Positions 34,252 to 43,002 of a stretch of DNA of 64,000 nt are shown in pieces. Position 1 is the first letter of the stretch. Each line of letters opens with the position of its first letter. A program made the position numbers and the translations under genes. Below the pieces are notes generated by a model that did not search any database, was not told the origin of the DNA, and worked only from the letters and a program-made list of their open reading frames with translations. The stretch comes from Salegentibacter salinarum (GTDB lineage: Bacteria; Bacteroidota; Bacteroidia; Flavobacteriales; Flavobacteriaceae). The stretch is taken from assembly GCF_900168115.1 (NCBI RefSeq), contig NZ_FUZC01000010.1, forward strand, positions 1 through 64,000, written 5' to 3'.

Positions 34252-34692
34252 ATGAAGAATATCTTAGTAGCCGTAGACCATAAAAAAGATGCCGAAACGC
34301 TTATTTCACACGCGGTTAATATTTCTAAATTAACAAGCGCCAAAATTTGGATAATTCACGTTACCGAAGCCGATCCCGATGATTTTCTTGCAAGGGAAGC
34401 CGGGCCCCAATATGTATATGAGAAAAGGGCCGAGGAGCGAAAAGAAGAAAAGGCTATCATAGAAAAATGGGCTGAAAATCTTACGAAAGAACATAATGTA
34501 GATGTGGAAGGACGTCTAATTGAAGGCTCTGTAATAAAATCTATCAAAAAGTTGGTAGAGGAGTGTAATATTGATTTGGTAGTTGCCGGGCATAAGAAAA
34601 GAAATCTGGTGTACGGACTTTTTACATCTAACAAGAAAAAAGATCTTATAGACGAACTCCAAATTCCTTTACTGGCAGTACCATTGGGGTAA
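34252..34692 (+). CDS. universal stress protein (UspA fold)
   Basis: A 146-aa single-domain protein. The start MKNILVAVDHKKDAETLISH and the end VVAGHKKRNLVYGLFTSNKK then ELQIPLLAVPLG fit the UspA fold; the G-x(9)-G-S/T-type ATP site is only partly conserved (GHKKRNLVYGLFTSN). It is cytoplasmic. Expression in stationary or stress conditions is inferred from the family. It is monocistronic, 284 bp ahead of dodecin. Confidence 0.9.
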   Translation: MKNILVAVDHKKDAETLISHAVNISKLTSAKIWIIHVTEADPDDFLAREAGPQYVYEKRAEERKEEKAIIEKWAENLTKEHNVDVEGRLIEGSVIKSIKKLVEECNIDLVVAGHKKRNLVYGLFTSNKKKDLIDELQIPLLAVPLG

Positions 34693-34976
34693 ATCTATAA
34701 ACGGTAAAACAAGGCGATTGTCTTAATTTAAATATTTAGCTCTTAAATTTAAGTTAAGTGTCAAACTGGGTTGTATTAAATCACCAAAGTAGGCTTTTGC
34801 ACGGCATTTTCTCTGTCTTAAACAAGCTATGTTTTTCCTGCACATTTTTTCTTAAAAACAGTTTTTTAATTTTTTTAGGAATAAAGATTTAAGTGCGTGT
34901 TATAGTTTGTTAAACCTTTTATATAGGCTAACTCATTCATTAACTTTAAGATATAACCATAAAAACGAAAAAAATT
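34693..34976. other. gap between Usp and dodecin
   Basis: AT-rich, no gene. Promoter region for dodecin; no convincing element was found. Confidence 0.3.
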
Positions 34977-35180
34977 ATGAGTATTGTAAAAGTTATTGAA
35001 GTAATTGCAACTTCAACAGAGAGTTTTGATGATGCAACCAGAAATGCCCTTGCAGAGGCTTCTAAAAGTGTAAAGAATATAGAATCGGTTTACGTGAAAG
35101 AAATGCACGCGAATGTAATTAATAATAAAATTGCGTCGTACGCAGTGAACGCAAAAATATCATTTAAAAAAGAGAGCTAA
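34977..35180 (+). CDS. dodecin, flavin-binding dodecamer protein
   Basis: A 67-aa protein with the dodecin fold: MSIVKVIEVIATSTESFDDA, TRNALAEASKSVKNIESVYV and the last strand (YAVNAKISFKKES). Dodecins form hollow dodecamers that store riboflavin or FMN. The family's tryptophan (W36-type, halophilic dodecin) is replaced here by other residues (SVYVKEM), as in many bacterial versions. It is a monocistronic gene. Confidence 0.92.
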   Translation: MSIVKVIEVIATSTESFDDATRNALAEASKSVKNIESVYVKEMHANVINNKIASYAVNAKISFKKES

Positions 35181-35594
35181 ATTTGGTTCTTTTGATTTTT
35201 TGGGGAAGTAATTTATTATTTAAATACTTCCCATTTTTATTTGAATTTTCTTCATAAAAACCCTGAATAGCCTCAAATTTCCTTACTTCTTGCCATTACT
35301 TATTAGGGGAAAATGATAAGGATTTTCACGAAAATATTTTCTATTTAATTCTTGAAGTTAATTAATAAGGGATTTCCCCCTTTCCAAAAATGTACTTATA
35401 GTCTTAAATTAAAGGTGAACTTTTTTGGACAATAACATAAGAATATGGTGGGAAATTACCTTTAAAAATTCTGATCAGTTTATCTTGAAAGTGTAAAACT
35501 TCAAAGTTATCTTTTCAGTATAAAAAGTTTATGCCACTACTTTTTTATAGCGAATTTCTATTAAGGTTCTATGTCTAACCTTAATATTTGTGCT
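35181..35594. other. gap after dodecin
   Basis: About 410 bp, AT-rich. No coding frame with a usable start, no clear hairpin. Confidence 0.3.
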
Positions 35595-35744
35595 ATGAAT
35601 CCTTTTTATATTTTTCTCGAAAATTACAAAACAGCCACTTCCGGTTTTCACTTTTTGGCCAAACTCTTTATTTTATTAATTTTGGCCTGGATATTTATTG
35701 CGGCTATTTTCGCGGTATGGGGAACTCTTAACCTTATATTTTAG
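35595..35744 (+). CDS. 49-aa single-pass membrane protein
   Basis: A short frame, ATG 35595 to TAG 35742. Product MNPFYIFLENYKTATSGFHF then LAKLFILLILAWIFIAAIFA and VWGTLNLIF, with one strong transmembrane segment (residues 20-42). It stands alone on the plus strand between dodecin and the kinase gene. The combination of ATG, hydrophobic core and stop in a gap is suggestive, not conclusive. Confidence 0.45.
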   Translation: MNPFYIFLENYKTATSGFHFLAKLFILLILAWIFIAAIFAVWGTLNLIF

Positions 35745-35792
35745 GCTTGTGTTTTATATAAGGTGATAAGATAGTTTTCTGGCTGTCCCTGG

Positions 35793-36884
35793 TTAGCTTT
35801 GCGCCGGCATTACAAAACTGAAAACAGTTTCTTTGTCTGAAGAACTTACGTTTATTTGTCCGTTATGAGCTGAAGCGATTTCTGAAGCAATATAAAGACC
35901 CAGGCCTAAACCTTTTTTGGGTTCTTTTCCTTCAATACGATAAAATGGTTCAAATAATTTTTCCCTTGTTTCCTTAGGAATTTTCACGCCTTTATTAGTT
36001 ATTTCTAATTTAAATTCTCCATTTAAGCATACCGCTTCAAGTTCTATAGATTTATCTGCTGCACCGTGGGTTACTGCATTTCCAAGAAGGTTAGAGCATA
36101 ATTGTGCAATTCTATCTGGATCACAATTCACCGGATTTTTTATTTGAATTTTAGAAGAAATTTTCTGTTCAGGAGAAGTGATTTTTAATTCGTTTATTAC
36201 CTGTTTTAATACCTCTTTCAACTTTTTAGACTCGGTAGTCTTATTAAGTTTTATCCCTTCTCCCAAGCGTCCACGGGCAAAATCTAACAAATTATCAATT
36301 AAACCTTCCATCCTGATGCTGGTAGATTTAATAAGGGAAGCATTGCGTTTTACAATCTCTTCTTTACTAAATTTCATTAAAATTTCAGCACTCATTCGGG
36401 TAGTGGCAATCGGGTTTTTTAAGTCGTGACCTAAAATTGCAATAAATTGTTCCCGAAGTTCAGCTATATGCTGCTCTTCGTTAAGTTCGGCTACGGCATT
36501 TTCTTTTTCCTCAATAGCTTCCAGGTGAAAACTTATTAACTCGGCATAAAGCTCAAACATCCCCCTAATTTCTTCGGTATCTATTTTGGCTTTTTCTTTA
36601 TCTATAGCGCAAATAGTACCAAAAAAACTCCCATCTTTTTTATAAAGAGGAACCGAAATATAACTTGAAAAACCATACATAGCAGGAGTTGGATGCTTGG
36701 CATAGGTTTCACTGGTAGCTACATTATCTATAAAAACCGCCTGTTCATGCTGGCGTACCTCGTTACAAATAGTGGTCTCTACTTTAAGCTCGTCTCCCGG
36801 TCTTAATCCGAATTTAATTTTATCGTTTACAGCGCAGGTAATCCATCTATCTTCTGTGACCTTGGCAATAGCCGTAAACCCCAT
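35793..36884 (-). CDS. GAF-domain sensor histidine kinase
   Basis: From the first ATG (36884) the product is 363 aa: GAF domain (about 1-125, GLRPGDELKVETTICNEVRQ, VPLYKKDGSFFGTICAIDKE), dimerisation domain with phospho-His (FIAILGHDLKNPIATTRMSA), and HATPase_c (AQLCSNLLGNAVTHG, KKGLGLGLYIASEIASAHNG). It has no membrane segment, so it senses in the cytoplasm. The open frame and family-like sequence continue upstream to 37001 (NKIPIVTQLLDIICLTTGMG), with no ATG/GTG/TTG. The real start is therefore uncertain. No response regulator is adjacent. Confidence 0.88.
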   Translation of the reverse strand: MGFTAIAKVTEDRWITCAVNDKIKFGLRPGDELKVETTICNEVRQHEQAVFIDNVATSETYAKHPTPAMYGFSSYISVPLYKKDGSFFGTICAIDKEKAKIDTEEIRGMFELYAELISFHLEAIEEKENAVAELNEEQHIAELREQFIAILGHDLKNPIATTRMSAEILMKFSKEEIVKRNASLIKSTSIRMEGLIDNLLDFARGRLGEGIKLNKTTESKKLKEVLKQVINELKITSPEQKISSKIQIKNPVNCDPDRIAQLCSNLLGNAVTHGAADKSIELEAVCLNGEFKLEITNKGVKIPKETREKLFEPFYRIEGKEPKKGLGLGLYIASEIASAHNGQINVSSSDKETVFSFVMPAQS

Positions 36885-37150
36885 TCCTGTTGTAAGACAA
36901 ATAATATCCAGTAACTGGGTGACAATTGGAATTTTATTAATATTCGCAATATCTGCTTTGAAATTCGGATGGTGAGTTGGATTCTTAATAGAAATAATTT
37001 TTTAAAATAAAAGTTGGTAAAATTAATTAAAATTTATGAGTAAATATATTACCCGCAAATTTTTAAGGATGTTAGTTTAAAATGGCTATTGAACATATAA
37101 TTCGGAAATTTATTAAGCTCATTTTTCAGAAATAACAGAATAACCAAAGA

Positions 37151-38233
37151 TTATAATTTTAATCTTTCCCCACCATTAGCTGCAGATTCATAGATTTTTT
37201 CAAGAATTACAATATCCTTTAATCCATCTTCCCCGGGAACCATCACTTTTTTATCATTGATAATGGCCAGGGCATCATCATCCATTTGCACTGCCTGTTG
37301 ATTTTTCCCAAAAGGAGGTAATACGGTACCGTCGCTGGCTTTTCCTTTAACTCCAGAGTAAGATTGGAAAGGTCGTAAATAGTACCAGCCATCTTCACAA
37401 TCTATTTCCAGGTTATTCATACTTTCCCCAAAACTGGTTTTGCAATTAGCAACAATTCCGTTAGGAAATTCAAGATCAAAAACCGTGGTTTCATCAACTT
37501 CATCAAAAATTTCAGGTCTATTTATAATATGTTTTGCGCTAACCGAAATTGGTTCTAAGCCGGTGGTATAGCGCGCTGCATTTAGCGGGTAAACGCCCAT
37601 ATCGTACATAGCACCGCCACCCATTTCTTTTTCTAGTTTCCAGGGATTCATAGGATCACCATAATAACCGGCTTCGGCTTTTACGTTTTTCATTTTACCA
37701 AAAGGTTTGGTTTCAGCCCATTTCATTAAGGTTTGCGTATTTTTCTCGTGTTGCATTCTATAACCAATAGAAAGTTTCACCCCGTTATCATTACAGGCTT
37801 CAATTATTTGTCGACATTCTTCTGAAGTTTTAGCCATAGGCTTTTCGCACCAAACGTGTTTACCTGCGTTGGCCGCTTTAATAGCGAACTCGGCGTGGAG
37901 TCCCGTGGGTAACACTATATAGATTACATCTATGTCATCATTATTGGCAATCTCATCCATGTTATCATAATTATACACGTTTTGATCTTTAATCCCATAT
38001 TTCTTTTGCCATACAGGGATTTTCTCAGGGCTTCCCGTTACTATTCCTCTTAATTCGCAATAATCGGTTTCCTGAAGTGCAGGAGCAAGTTGTCCGGTGC
38101 TGTAATTTCCAAGGCCTACCAGGGCTACTCCTAGTTTTTCTTTATTCTTCTGAAGTAAAAAATTAGGAATTGGAAGCGTAGTGGCGGCGACAAATAGCCC
38201 CGACTTCTTGATAAATGTTCTGCGATCTTGCAT
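37151..38233 (-). CDS. Gfo/Idh/MocA oxidoreductase with Tat-type signal
   Basis: The start is taken at the Met (38233) that begins the Tat signal MQDRRTFIKKSGLFVAATTL (RR motif), giving 360 aa. The NAD(P)-binding domain (LGVALVGLGNYSTGQLAPAL) and catalytic EKP (HVWCEKPMAKTSEECR) are classical; substrate domain features include MYDMGVYPLNAARY. These are periplasmic sugar or glucose-fructose-oxidoreductase-like enzymes that keep a tightly bound NADP. The substrate is unknown. It is monocistronic and divergent from the DJ-1 gene. Confidence 0.9.
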   Translation of the reverse strand: MQDRRTFIKKSGLFVAATTLPIPNFLLQKNKEKLGVALVGLGNYSTGQLAPALQETDYCELRGIVTGSPEKIPVWQKKYGIKDQNVYNYDNMDEIANNDDIDVIYIVLPTGLHAEFAIKAANAGKHVWCEKPMAKTSEECRQIIEACNDNGVKLSIGYRMQHEKNTQTLMKWAETKPFGKMKNVKAEAGYYGDPMNPWKLEKEMGGGAMYDMGVYPLNAARYTTGLEPISVSAKHIINRPEIFDEVDETTVFDLEFPNGIVANCKTSFGESMNNLEIDCEDGWYYLRPFQSYSGVKGKASDGTVLPPFGKNQQAVQMDDDALAIINDKKVMVPGEDGLKDIVILEKIYESAANGGERLKL

Positions 38234-38380
38234 AATTATGTTTTTGGCTGAACCCAAAAGTTACTCAAGCTTTTTTTAAAATGGCAATCAAAAATTATAT
38301 TTAACTATTTTTTAAAAACTGATTACCAGTGCTTAGACTTAATTTTCTTAACTTAAAAATTGACTAAAACCAATATTATT

Positions 38381-38956
38381 ATGAAAAAAATACTTTTTTT
38401 AACCGGAGATTTTGCTGAAGATTATGAAACTATGGTTCCCTTCCAGATGTTAGAAATGCTGGGGTATACTGTGCATACGGTTTGTCCGGGAAAGAAAAAA
38501 GGCGACAAGATAAAGACTGCAATTCACGATTTTGATGGAGACCAGACCTACACTGAAAAATCCGGTCATTTGTTTGAGCTCAACTATTCTTTTGATGAGG
38601 TTTTTGCAGACGATTATGACGGATTTGTAATGGCTGGTGGCCGCGCCCCGGAATATCTTAGATTGAACCAAAAAGTAATAGAAATTACGAAACATTTCTT
38701 TGAAAAAGATAAGCCGGTGGCTTCAATTTGTCATGCTATTCAAATTCTTACTGTAGCAAGAGTTTTAAAAGGAAGAACGCTCACCGCTTATCCAACCATA
38801 GGTCCTGAAATAGAACTGGTTGGTGGGACCTATAAAGAAGTTGAACCTACTGAAGCGGTGGTAGACGGTAACCTGGTAACCTCACCAGCCTGGCCTGGCC
38901 ACGCAGCTTTTATAAGGGAATTTGTAAAATTACTTGGCGCAAAGATTGAGATTTAA
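38381..38956 (+). CDS. DJ-1/PfpI superfamily protein
   Basis: The start [20 protein letters not shown] at ATG 38381 is preferred over TTG 38360; product 191 aa. The catalytic Glu (FAEDYE), the GGRAPEYLR motif and the nucleophile elbow [10 protein letters not shown] with Cys are all present, and the last part is [20 protein letters not shown]. Members are glyoxalase III-like, deglycase-like or amidotransferase-like; the activity cannot be told here. It is cytoplasmic. Confidence 0.93.
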   Translation: MKKILFLTGDFAEDYETMVPFQMLEMLGYTVHTVCPGKKKGDKIKTAIHDFDGDQTYTEKSGHLFELNYSFDEVFADDYDGFVMAGGRAPEYLRLNQKVIEITKHFFEKDKPVASICHAIQILTVARVLKGRTLTAYPTIGPEIELVGGTYKEVEPTEAVVDGNLVTSPAWPGHAAFIREFVKLLGAKIEI

Positions 38957-39125
38957 GAGCGGGGTTTAACCACCCCTTTCTATAGCTGCGCTGAATTTAT
39001 TCCCCTCCTAGAAAAGGAGGGGAGCTGTTTATGGTTTCTTAATTCATGTAAGTAGAATTATTCAAGCTCCTCCCCTTATTTTCATGGGGAGGTGACCGAA
39101 GGCCGGAGGGGTTACTGTTGAGATT
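38957..39125. repeat. GC-richer multi-hairpin intergenic repeat
   Basis: Three hairpins in a row: GGGGTTTAACCACCCC, CCCCTCCTAGAAAAGGAGGGG (split here at 20 bases), and CTCCCCTTATTTTCATGGGGAG. The end (GTGACCGAAGGCCGGAGGGG) resembles a motif I know as widespread in Flavobacteriaceae intergenic regions. It lies between converging DJ-1 and miaA genes and could act as a bidirectional terminator. Confidence 0.55.
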
Positions 39126-39141
39126 TGTTTAAGAATTGGAT

Positions 39142-40053
39142 TTATTCAGCGATTTTTACCTCAATAAATTCTTGAATTTCTTCCGGTGGAGTTTTAAAAT
39201 CGAACCAGTGAATATCTTGATCTTTTCTAAACCAGGTAAGTTGTCTTTTTGCGAATCTGCGGGTATTTTTTTTGATTTCAGCTATTGCGGTTTCAAGGGA
39301 AATTTCTCCTTCCAAAAAACTAAAAAGCTCTTTATAGCCTACCGTATTTAAAGCATTGAGATCCCTTTGAGGGAAAAGCTTTTCGGCTTCCTCTAGTAAG
39401 CCTTCTTTCATCATTAAATCTACACGTCGGTTAATACGGTTATAGATTATTTCCCGATCGGCGGTAAGTCCAATACTTATCGGGATAAAATTGCGCTGTT
39501 TATTAGGCTGATTTAAATAAGAAGAATATGGTTTTCCTGATGCTATGCAAACTTCTAGGGATCTTATAACACGCTGCGGATTTTCAACATCGGCTATTTT
39601 ATAATATTCGGGGTCGTGTTTTTGTAATTCTTGTTGAAGTGGTAACAAACCTTCTTCTTCAAATTTTAAATTCAGATTATGCCTGATTTCCGAAGGAACG
39701 TCAGGAAAATAATCCAGGCCTTGCAGAACACTTTTCGTGTACAAACCACTGCCGCCAACCATTATTGCCAAATCGTGATCTTGAAAAATCTCTTTTAATT
39801 TCTGAATGGCTTCAGATTCAAAATCGCCAACATTATAATTATCTTCAATAGAAATATGTTGAATAAAATGGTGTTTAGCAACCCGTAGTTCTTCAGTTGA
39901 AGGAACGGCGGTGCCGATGCGCATTTCTTTATAAAACTGCCGCGAATCAGCTGAAAGTATTTCAGTATTAAATTTTTTAGCGAGATTGATGGCCAGGGAA
40001 GTTTTACCGATAGCGGTAGGGCCAACTACATTAAGTAGATAATTATTCTTCAT
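39142..40053 (-). CDS. miaA: tRNA dimethylallyltransferase
   Basis: Start at MKNNYLLNVVGPTAIGKTSL (40053) gives 303 aa, the usual MiaA length. P-loop GPTAIGKTS, catalytic Asp region LSADSRQFYKEMRIGTAVPS, GGSGLYTKSVLQGLDYFPDV and the tRNA-binding C-terminus (LTWFRKDQDIHWFD) are present. It adds the dimethylallyl group to A37 of tRNAs reading UNN codons. Its start overlaps the channel gene's end (40043-40053). The MiaA start would not need the upstream open frame. Confidence 0.97.
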   Translation of the reverse strand: MKNNYLLNVVGPTAIGKTSLAINLAKKFNTEILSADSRQFYKEMRIGTAVPSTEELRVAKHHFIQHISIEDNYNVGDFESEAIQKLKEIFQDHDLAIMVGGSGLYTKSVLQGLDYFPDVPSEIRHNLNLKFEEEGLLPLQQELQKHDPEYYKIADVENPQRVIRSLEVCIASGKPYSSYLNQPNKQRNFIPISIGLTADREIIYNRINRRVDLMMKEGLLEEAEKLFPQRDLNALNTVGYKELFSFLEGEISLETAIAEIKKNTRRFAKRQLTWFRKDQDIHWFDFKTPPEEIQEFIEVKIAE

Positions 40054-40876
40054 TGAGCTTTTTTCCGCAGTTATGGCAAAATTCAGCATCATCCATATGT
40101 TTGGCTTCGTTACAATGAGGGCAAACCTGGGTATTGGTAGGAATTGGTTTTTTTTGAGCCCGGGTAATTTCAGAAGTAACGATTCCGGTTGGGACCGCAA
40201 TAATTCCATAACCTACAATCATAATAAAAGATGCGATAAACCTACCAAGGGGAGTGACCGGATGTATATCACCAAAACCAACTGTAGTAAGGGTTACAAT
40301 AGCCCAATAAATACTAAGGGGAATATTATCAAAACCTCCTTTTTCTCCTTCTACCAAATGCATCACCGTTCCCATAATCACACAAATAATAAGCACGGCA
40401 AAGAGAAAAACAATAATTTTAGGCCTACTATTACGTAATGCTAATAAAAGTCGGTTAGATTCCCCGATATAGCGCGTAATCTTTAAAATTCTAAATACTC
40501 TGAGTAACCTTAACGCCCTTACCGCAAAGAGTAAATTATGGCCCCCAAGAATAAGGGAGAGATAGGTTGGGAGGGTGGAAAGTAGATCTACAATCCCATA
40601 AAAACTAAAAATATAATTTTTAGGTCTTTTAATTGCTATTACCCTTAAGATATATTCTATGGTAAAAATTATGGTAATAATCCATTCGGCAATATAAAAA
40701 TGCCAATAAAATTTGAGATTAAGTGTGCTAACACTTTCCAGCATTACCAGAATAATACTTATAGCAATAACAATAAGTAAGGCAACATCAAAAAATTTAC
40801 CTGCCGGGGTATCGGCCTCATAAATTATTTCGTGGATTTTGGATTTCCAGCCTGGTTTAGGTTGCGTTCTGTTCAA
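40043..40876 (-). CDS. voltage-gated-type potassium channel with C-terminal zinc ribbon
   Basis: A 277-aa protein with six membrane segments. S4 carries regularly spaced Arg (RALRLLRVFRILKITRYIG), the pore contains the K+ filter TLTTVGFGDIHPV, and S6 is FIASFIMIVGYGIIAVPTGI. The tail is a zinc ribbon with CPHC and CHNC (Cys spacing typical). It is a tetrameric inner-membrane channel for K+. The miaA start codon lies inside its 3' end. Confidence 0.93.
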   Translation of the reverse strand: MNRTQPKPGWKSKIHEIIYEADTPAGKFFDVALLIVIAISIILVMLESVSTLNLKFYWHFYIAEWIITIIFTIEYILRVIAIKRPKNYIFSFYGIVDLLSTLPTYLSLILGGHNLLFAVRALRLLRVFRILKITRYIGESNRLLLALRNSRPKIIVFLFAVLIICVIMGTVMHLVEGEKGGFDNIPLSIYWAIVTLTTVGFGDIHPVTPLGRFIASFIMIVGYGIIAVPTGIVTSEITRAQKKPIPTNTQVCPHCNEAKHMDDAEFCHNCGKKLNEE

Positions 40877-40944
40877 AAATGAATTTTTTGGAATTATTCA
40901 AATTTAAATAAATTCCTCTATGTTCTGAGTAATTTAAAACTTAT

Positions 40945-42315
40945 TTAGTCTGCCGGGGCTAATGGTACAATTTTTAAGCGGGAATTTCGGCGTAAATAGC
41001 TTTGTATTATGTGCTGGGCGTCCCGGTCGTTTTTCATAGGAGTAATTATAGACCTGATAATATCTATATTGTTGATCTGGTGATTTAAGTTAAAATACCC
41101 AATACCTTTAAATTCGCCATCCTCAACGAGCAATGCGCTTTTTTCGTCTATATCACGGCCACGATCTATAACCAGCATATGTTGGTTTTTATAAGAATGC
41201 TGATTGATTAAGGCTCTCACCCTTTCGTTGTAAACTTCAGCCGATTCTGATTTTATGCAGGCCCCATTACATTTTTCTATGGTATAATTAAAGCAATTTC
41301 CATCACCTTTTTCCAGATTACATAACCTGGAGCAGAGCTCATAGGTTTTTGTCCACATCTCTAAAACGTTTTGAGCTCGTTTTAAAGAAGAAAAAGTGGT
41401 AATACTATTTTTTCTGCCGGCACGACCAATTTTTAAATTAATATAGCCGTCTTCATCGGTAGAGTAGTAAAGGGCGTGGCTGAATATATTCTTTTTTAAA
41501 ACCTTATTGAATTTAGGTTTGTTATGTTTTATCTCCTGATTTTCTTTTAAAAGGGCTGCCAGTTCGTTTCCTGTGGCTTCAAAACTAACCGAGCTAACTT
41601 CTTTCTGCATTTCCCGGGCTTTTCGCTGTTCATTTGTGAAATGCTGGGTTACCCGTTTTTTAATATTCTGGCTTTTTCCTATGTAGATAATTTCGCCTTC
41701 TTCGTTATGAAAATAATATACACCCGTAATTACCGGTAAATCTTCAAGGATATAAACAAGACGGGTATCTATCTGGCGTTTTGGTTCTAATTTTACCGCA
41801 TCTTTTAGAATATTCTTTTCAATATCTTTTGCGAGTAACATTTTAAAAAGCTTTACCGTCGCCTGCGCATCGCCACTGGCACGGTGCCTGTCGCTTAACG
41901 GAATTCCCAGCGCTCTAACCAGTTTTCCCAAACTATATGAGTCCTGCCCGGGAATAAGTTTTTTGGAAAGTTCTACCGTACAAAGAGATCTCCTTTCAAA
42001 ATCGAAACCAAGCCTTTTAAATTCGGTGCGAAGAATTCTATAATCAAATTTCGCATTGTGGGCTACCAGAACACAATCTTCAGTAATTTCTACAATGCGT
42101 TTAGCTACTTCGTAAAATTTTGGTGCATTACGAAGCATTTCGTTATTAATTCCCGTGAGGTTAACCACAAAGGGCTGAATTGGTTTTTCGGGGTTTACAA
42201 GACTTATAAACTGGTCTACTACTTTTAAACCATCAAATTTATAAATTGCAATTTCCGTAATTCCTTCTTCGTTATATTTACCACCGGTGGTTTCTATGTC
42301 TACTACTGCGTACAA
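40945..42315 (-). CDS. exonuclease (DEDDh) plus GIY-YIG nuclease protein
   Basis: A 456-aa protein. The N-terminus is a DnaQ-like 3'-5' exonuclease: MYAVVDIETTGGKYNEEG (DxE), HNAKFDYRILRTEF and HRASGDAQATVKLFKML with the last acidic residues. Around residue 200 a GIY-YIG endonuclease starts (GVYYFHNEEGEIIYIGKSQN), as in UvrC. Several Cys in the C-terminal third (CSRLCNLEKGDGNCF, KCNGAC) resemble the UvrC Cys region. Proteins of this type are common in Bacteroidota and probably act in DNA repair. Confidence 0.92.
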   Translation of the reverse strand: MYAVVDIETTGGKYNEEGITEIAIYKFDGLKVVDQFISLVNPEKPIQPFVVNLTGINNEMLRNAPKFYEVAKRIVEITEDCVLVAHNAKFDYRILRTEFKRLGFDFERRSLCTVELSKKLIPGQDSYSLGKLVRALGIPLSDRHRASGDAQATVKLFKMLLAKDIEKNILKDAVKLEPKRQIDTRLVYILEDLPVITGVYYFHNEEGEIIYIGKSQNIKKRVTQHFTNEQRKAREMQKEVSSVSFEATGNELAALLKENQEIKHNKPKFNKVLKKNIFSHALYYSTDEDGYINLKIGRAGRKNSITTFSSLKRAQNVLEMWTKTYELCSRLCNLEKGDGNCFNYTIEKCNGACIKSESAEVYNERVRALINQHSYKNQHMLVIDRGRDIDEKSALLVEDGEFKGIGYFNLNHQINNIDIIRSIITPMKNDRDAQHIIQSYLRRNSRLKIVPLAPAD

Positions 42316-42334
42316 AAAATATTTTCTCTATCTC

Positions 42335-42991
42335 TTAATAATTCCTTTCACCAAAAATATCACTTCCTATGCGTACCATATTACTACCGCTATCTAAAGC
42401 GATTTTGTAATCTCCGCTCATTCCCATAGAAAGGATATTCATATCTGAATATGTCTCTTTAAAATCGTCAAAAACCGATTTAAGGTGTTCAAATTCTTTT
42501 TTTACCTGAGATTCATCATCTGTAAAAGTAGCCATTCCCATGAGTCCTTTTACCTTGATGTGATTTAAGCTTTTAAACTTGTCTGAATCTAATATTTCCC
42601 TGGCTTCTTCAGTCGAAATTCCATATTTACTCTCTTCTTCAGCAATCTTAATTTGCAGAAGACAATCTATAGAACGTTCATTTTTGTCGGCTTCTTTATT
42701 AATTTCTTTCAATAATTTTAAACTATCTACCGCGTGAATCAGAGAAACGTAAGGCGCCATGTATTTCACCTTGTTTCGCTGCACGTGCCCAACCATATGC
42801 CATTTAATATCTTTGGGAAGTTCTTCCCATTTCTCAGTCATTTCCTGAATTTTATTCTCTCCAAAATGTCTCTGGCCGGCTTCATAAGCTTCTAAAAGAT
42901 CTTCTGTAGGTTTGGTTTTTGAAATAGCCACTAAAGTGACATCTTCAGGAAGTTCAGTTCTATATTTTTTTATATTTTCAGCAATACTCAT
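42335..42991 (-). CDS. yggS: YggS-type PLP homeostasis protein
   Basis: A 218-aa protein: VTLVAISKTKPTEDLLEAYE carries the PLP-binding Lys, and HFGENKIQEMTEKWEELP, HMVGHVQRNKVKYMAPYVSL and LSMGMSGDYKIALDSGSNMV are the conserved blocks. The protein binds PLP and controls its free level; it has no known catalytic activity. It is cytoplasmic and part of a minus-strand row with short gaps (10-20 bp) to the exonuclease and DUF1015 genes. Confidence 0.95.
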   Translation of the reverse strand: MSIAENIKKYRTELPEDVTLVAISKTKPTEDLLEAYEAGQRHFGENKIQEMTEKWEELPKDIKWHMVGHVQRNKVKYMAPYVSLIHAVDSLKLLKEINKEADKNERSIDCLLQIKIAEEESKYGISTEEAREILDSDKFKSLNHIKVKGLMGMATFTDDESQVKKEFEHLKSVFDDFKETYSDMNILSMGMSGDYKIALDSGSNMVRIGSDIFGERNY

Positions 42992-43002
42992 GCAATCAAT
43001 TT

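Noticed and set aside
40054-40209. longer MiaA start at 40209
   Set aside because: The extra N-terminal residues are antisense-free overlap with the channel gene and lack MiaA similarity; the P-loop domain starts right after Met at 40053.
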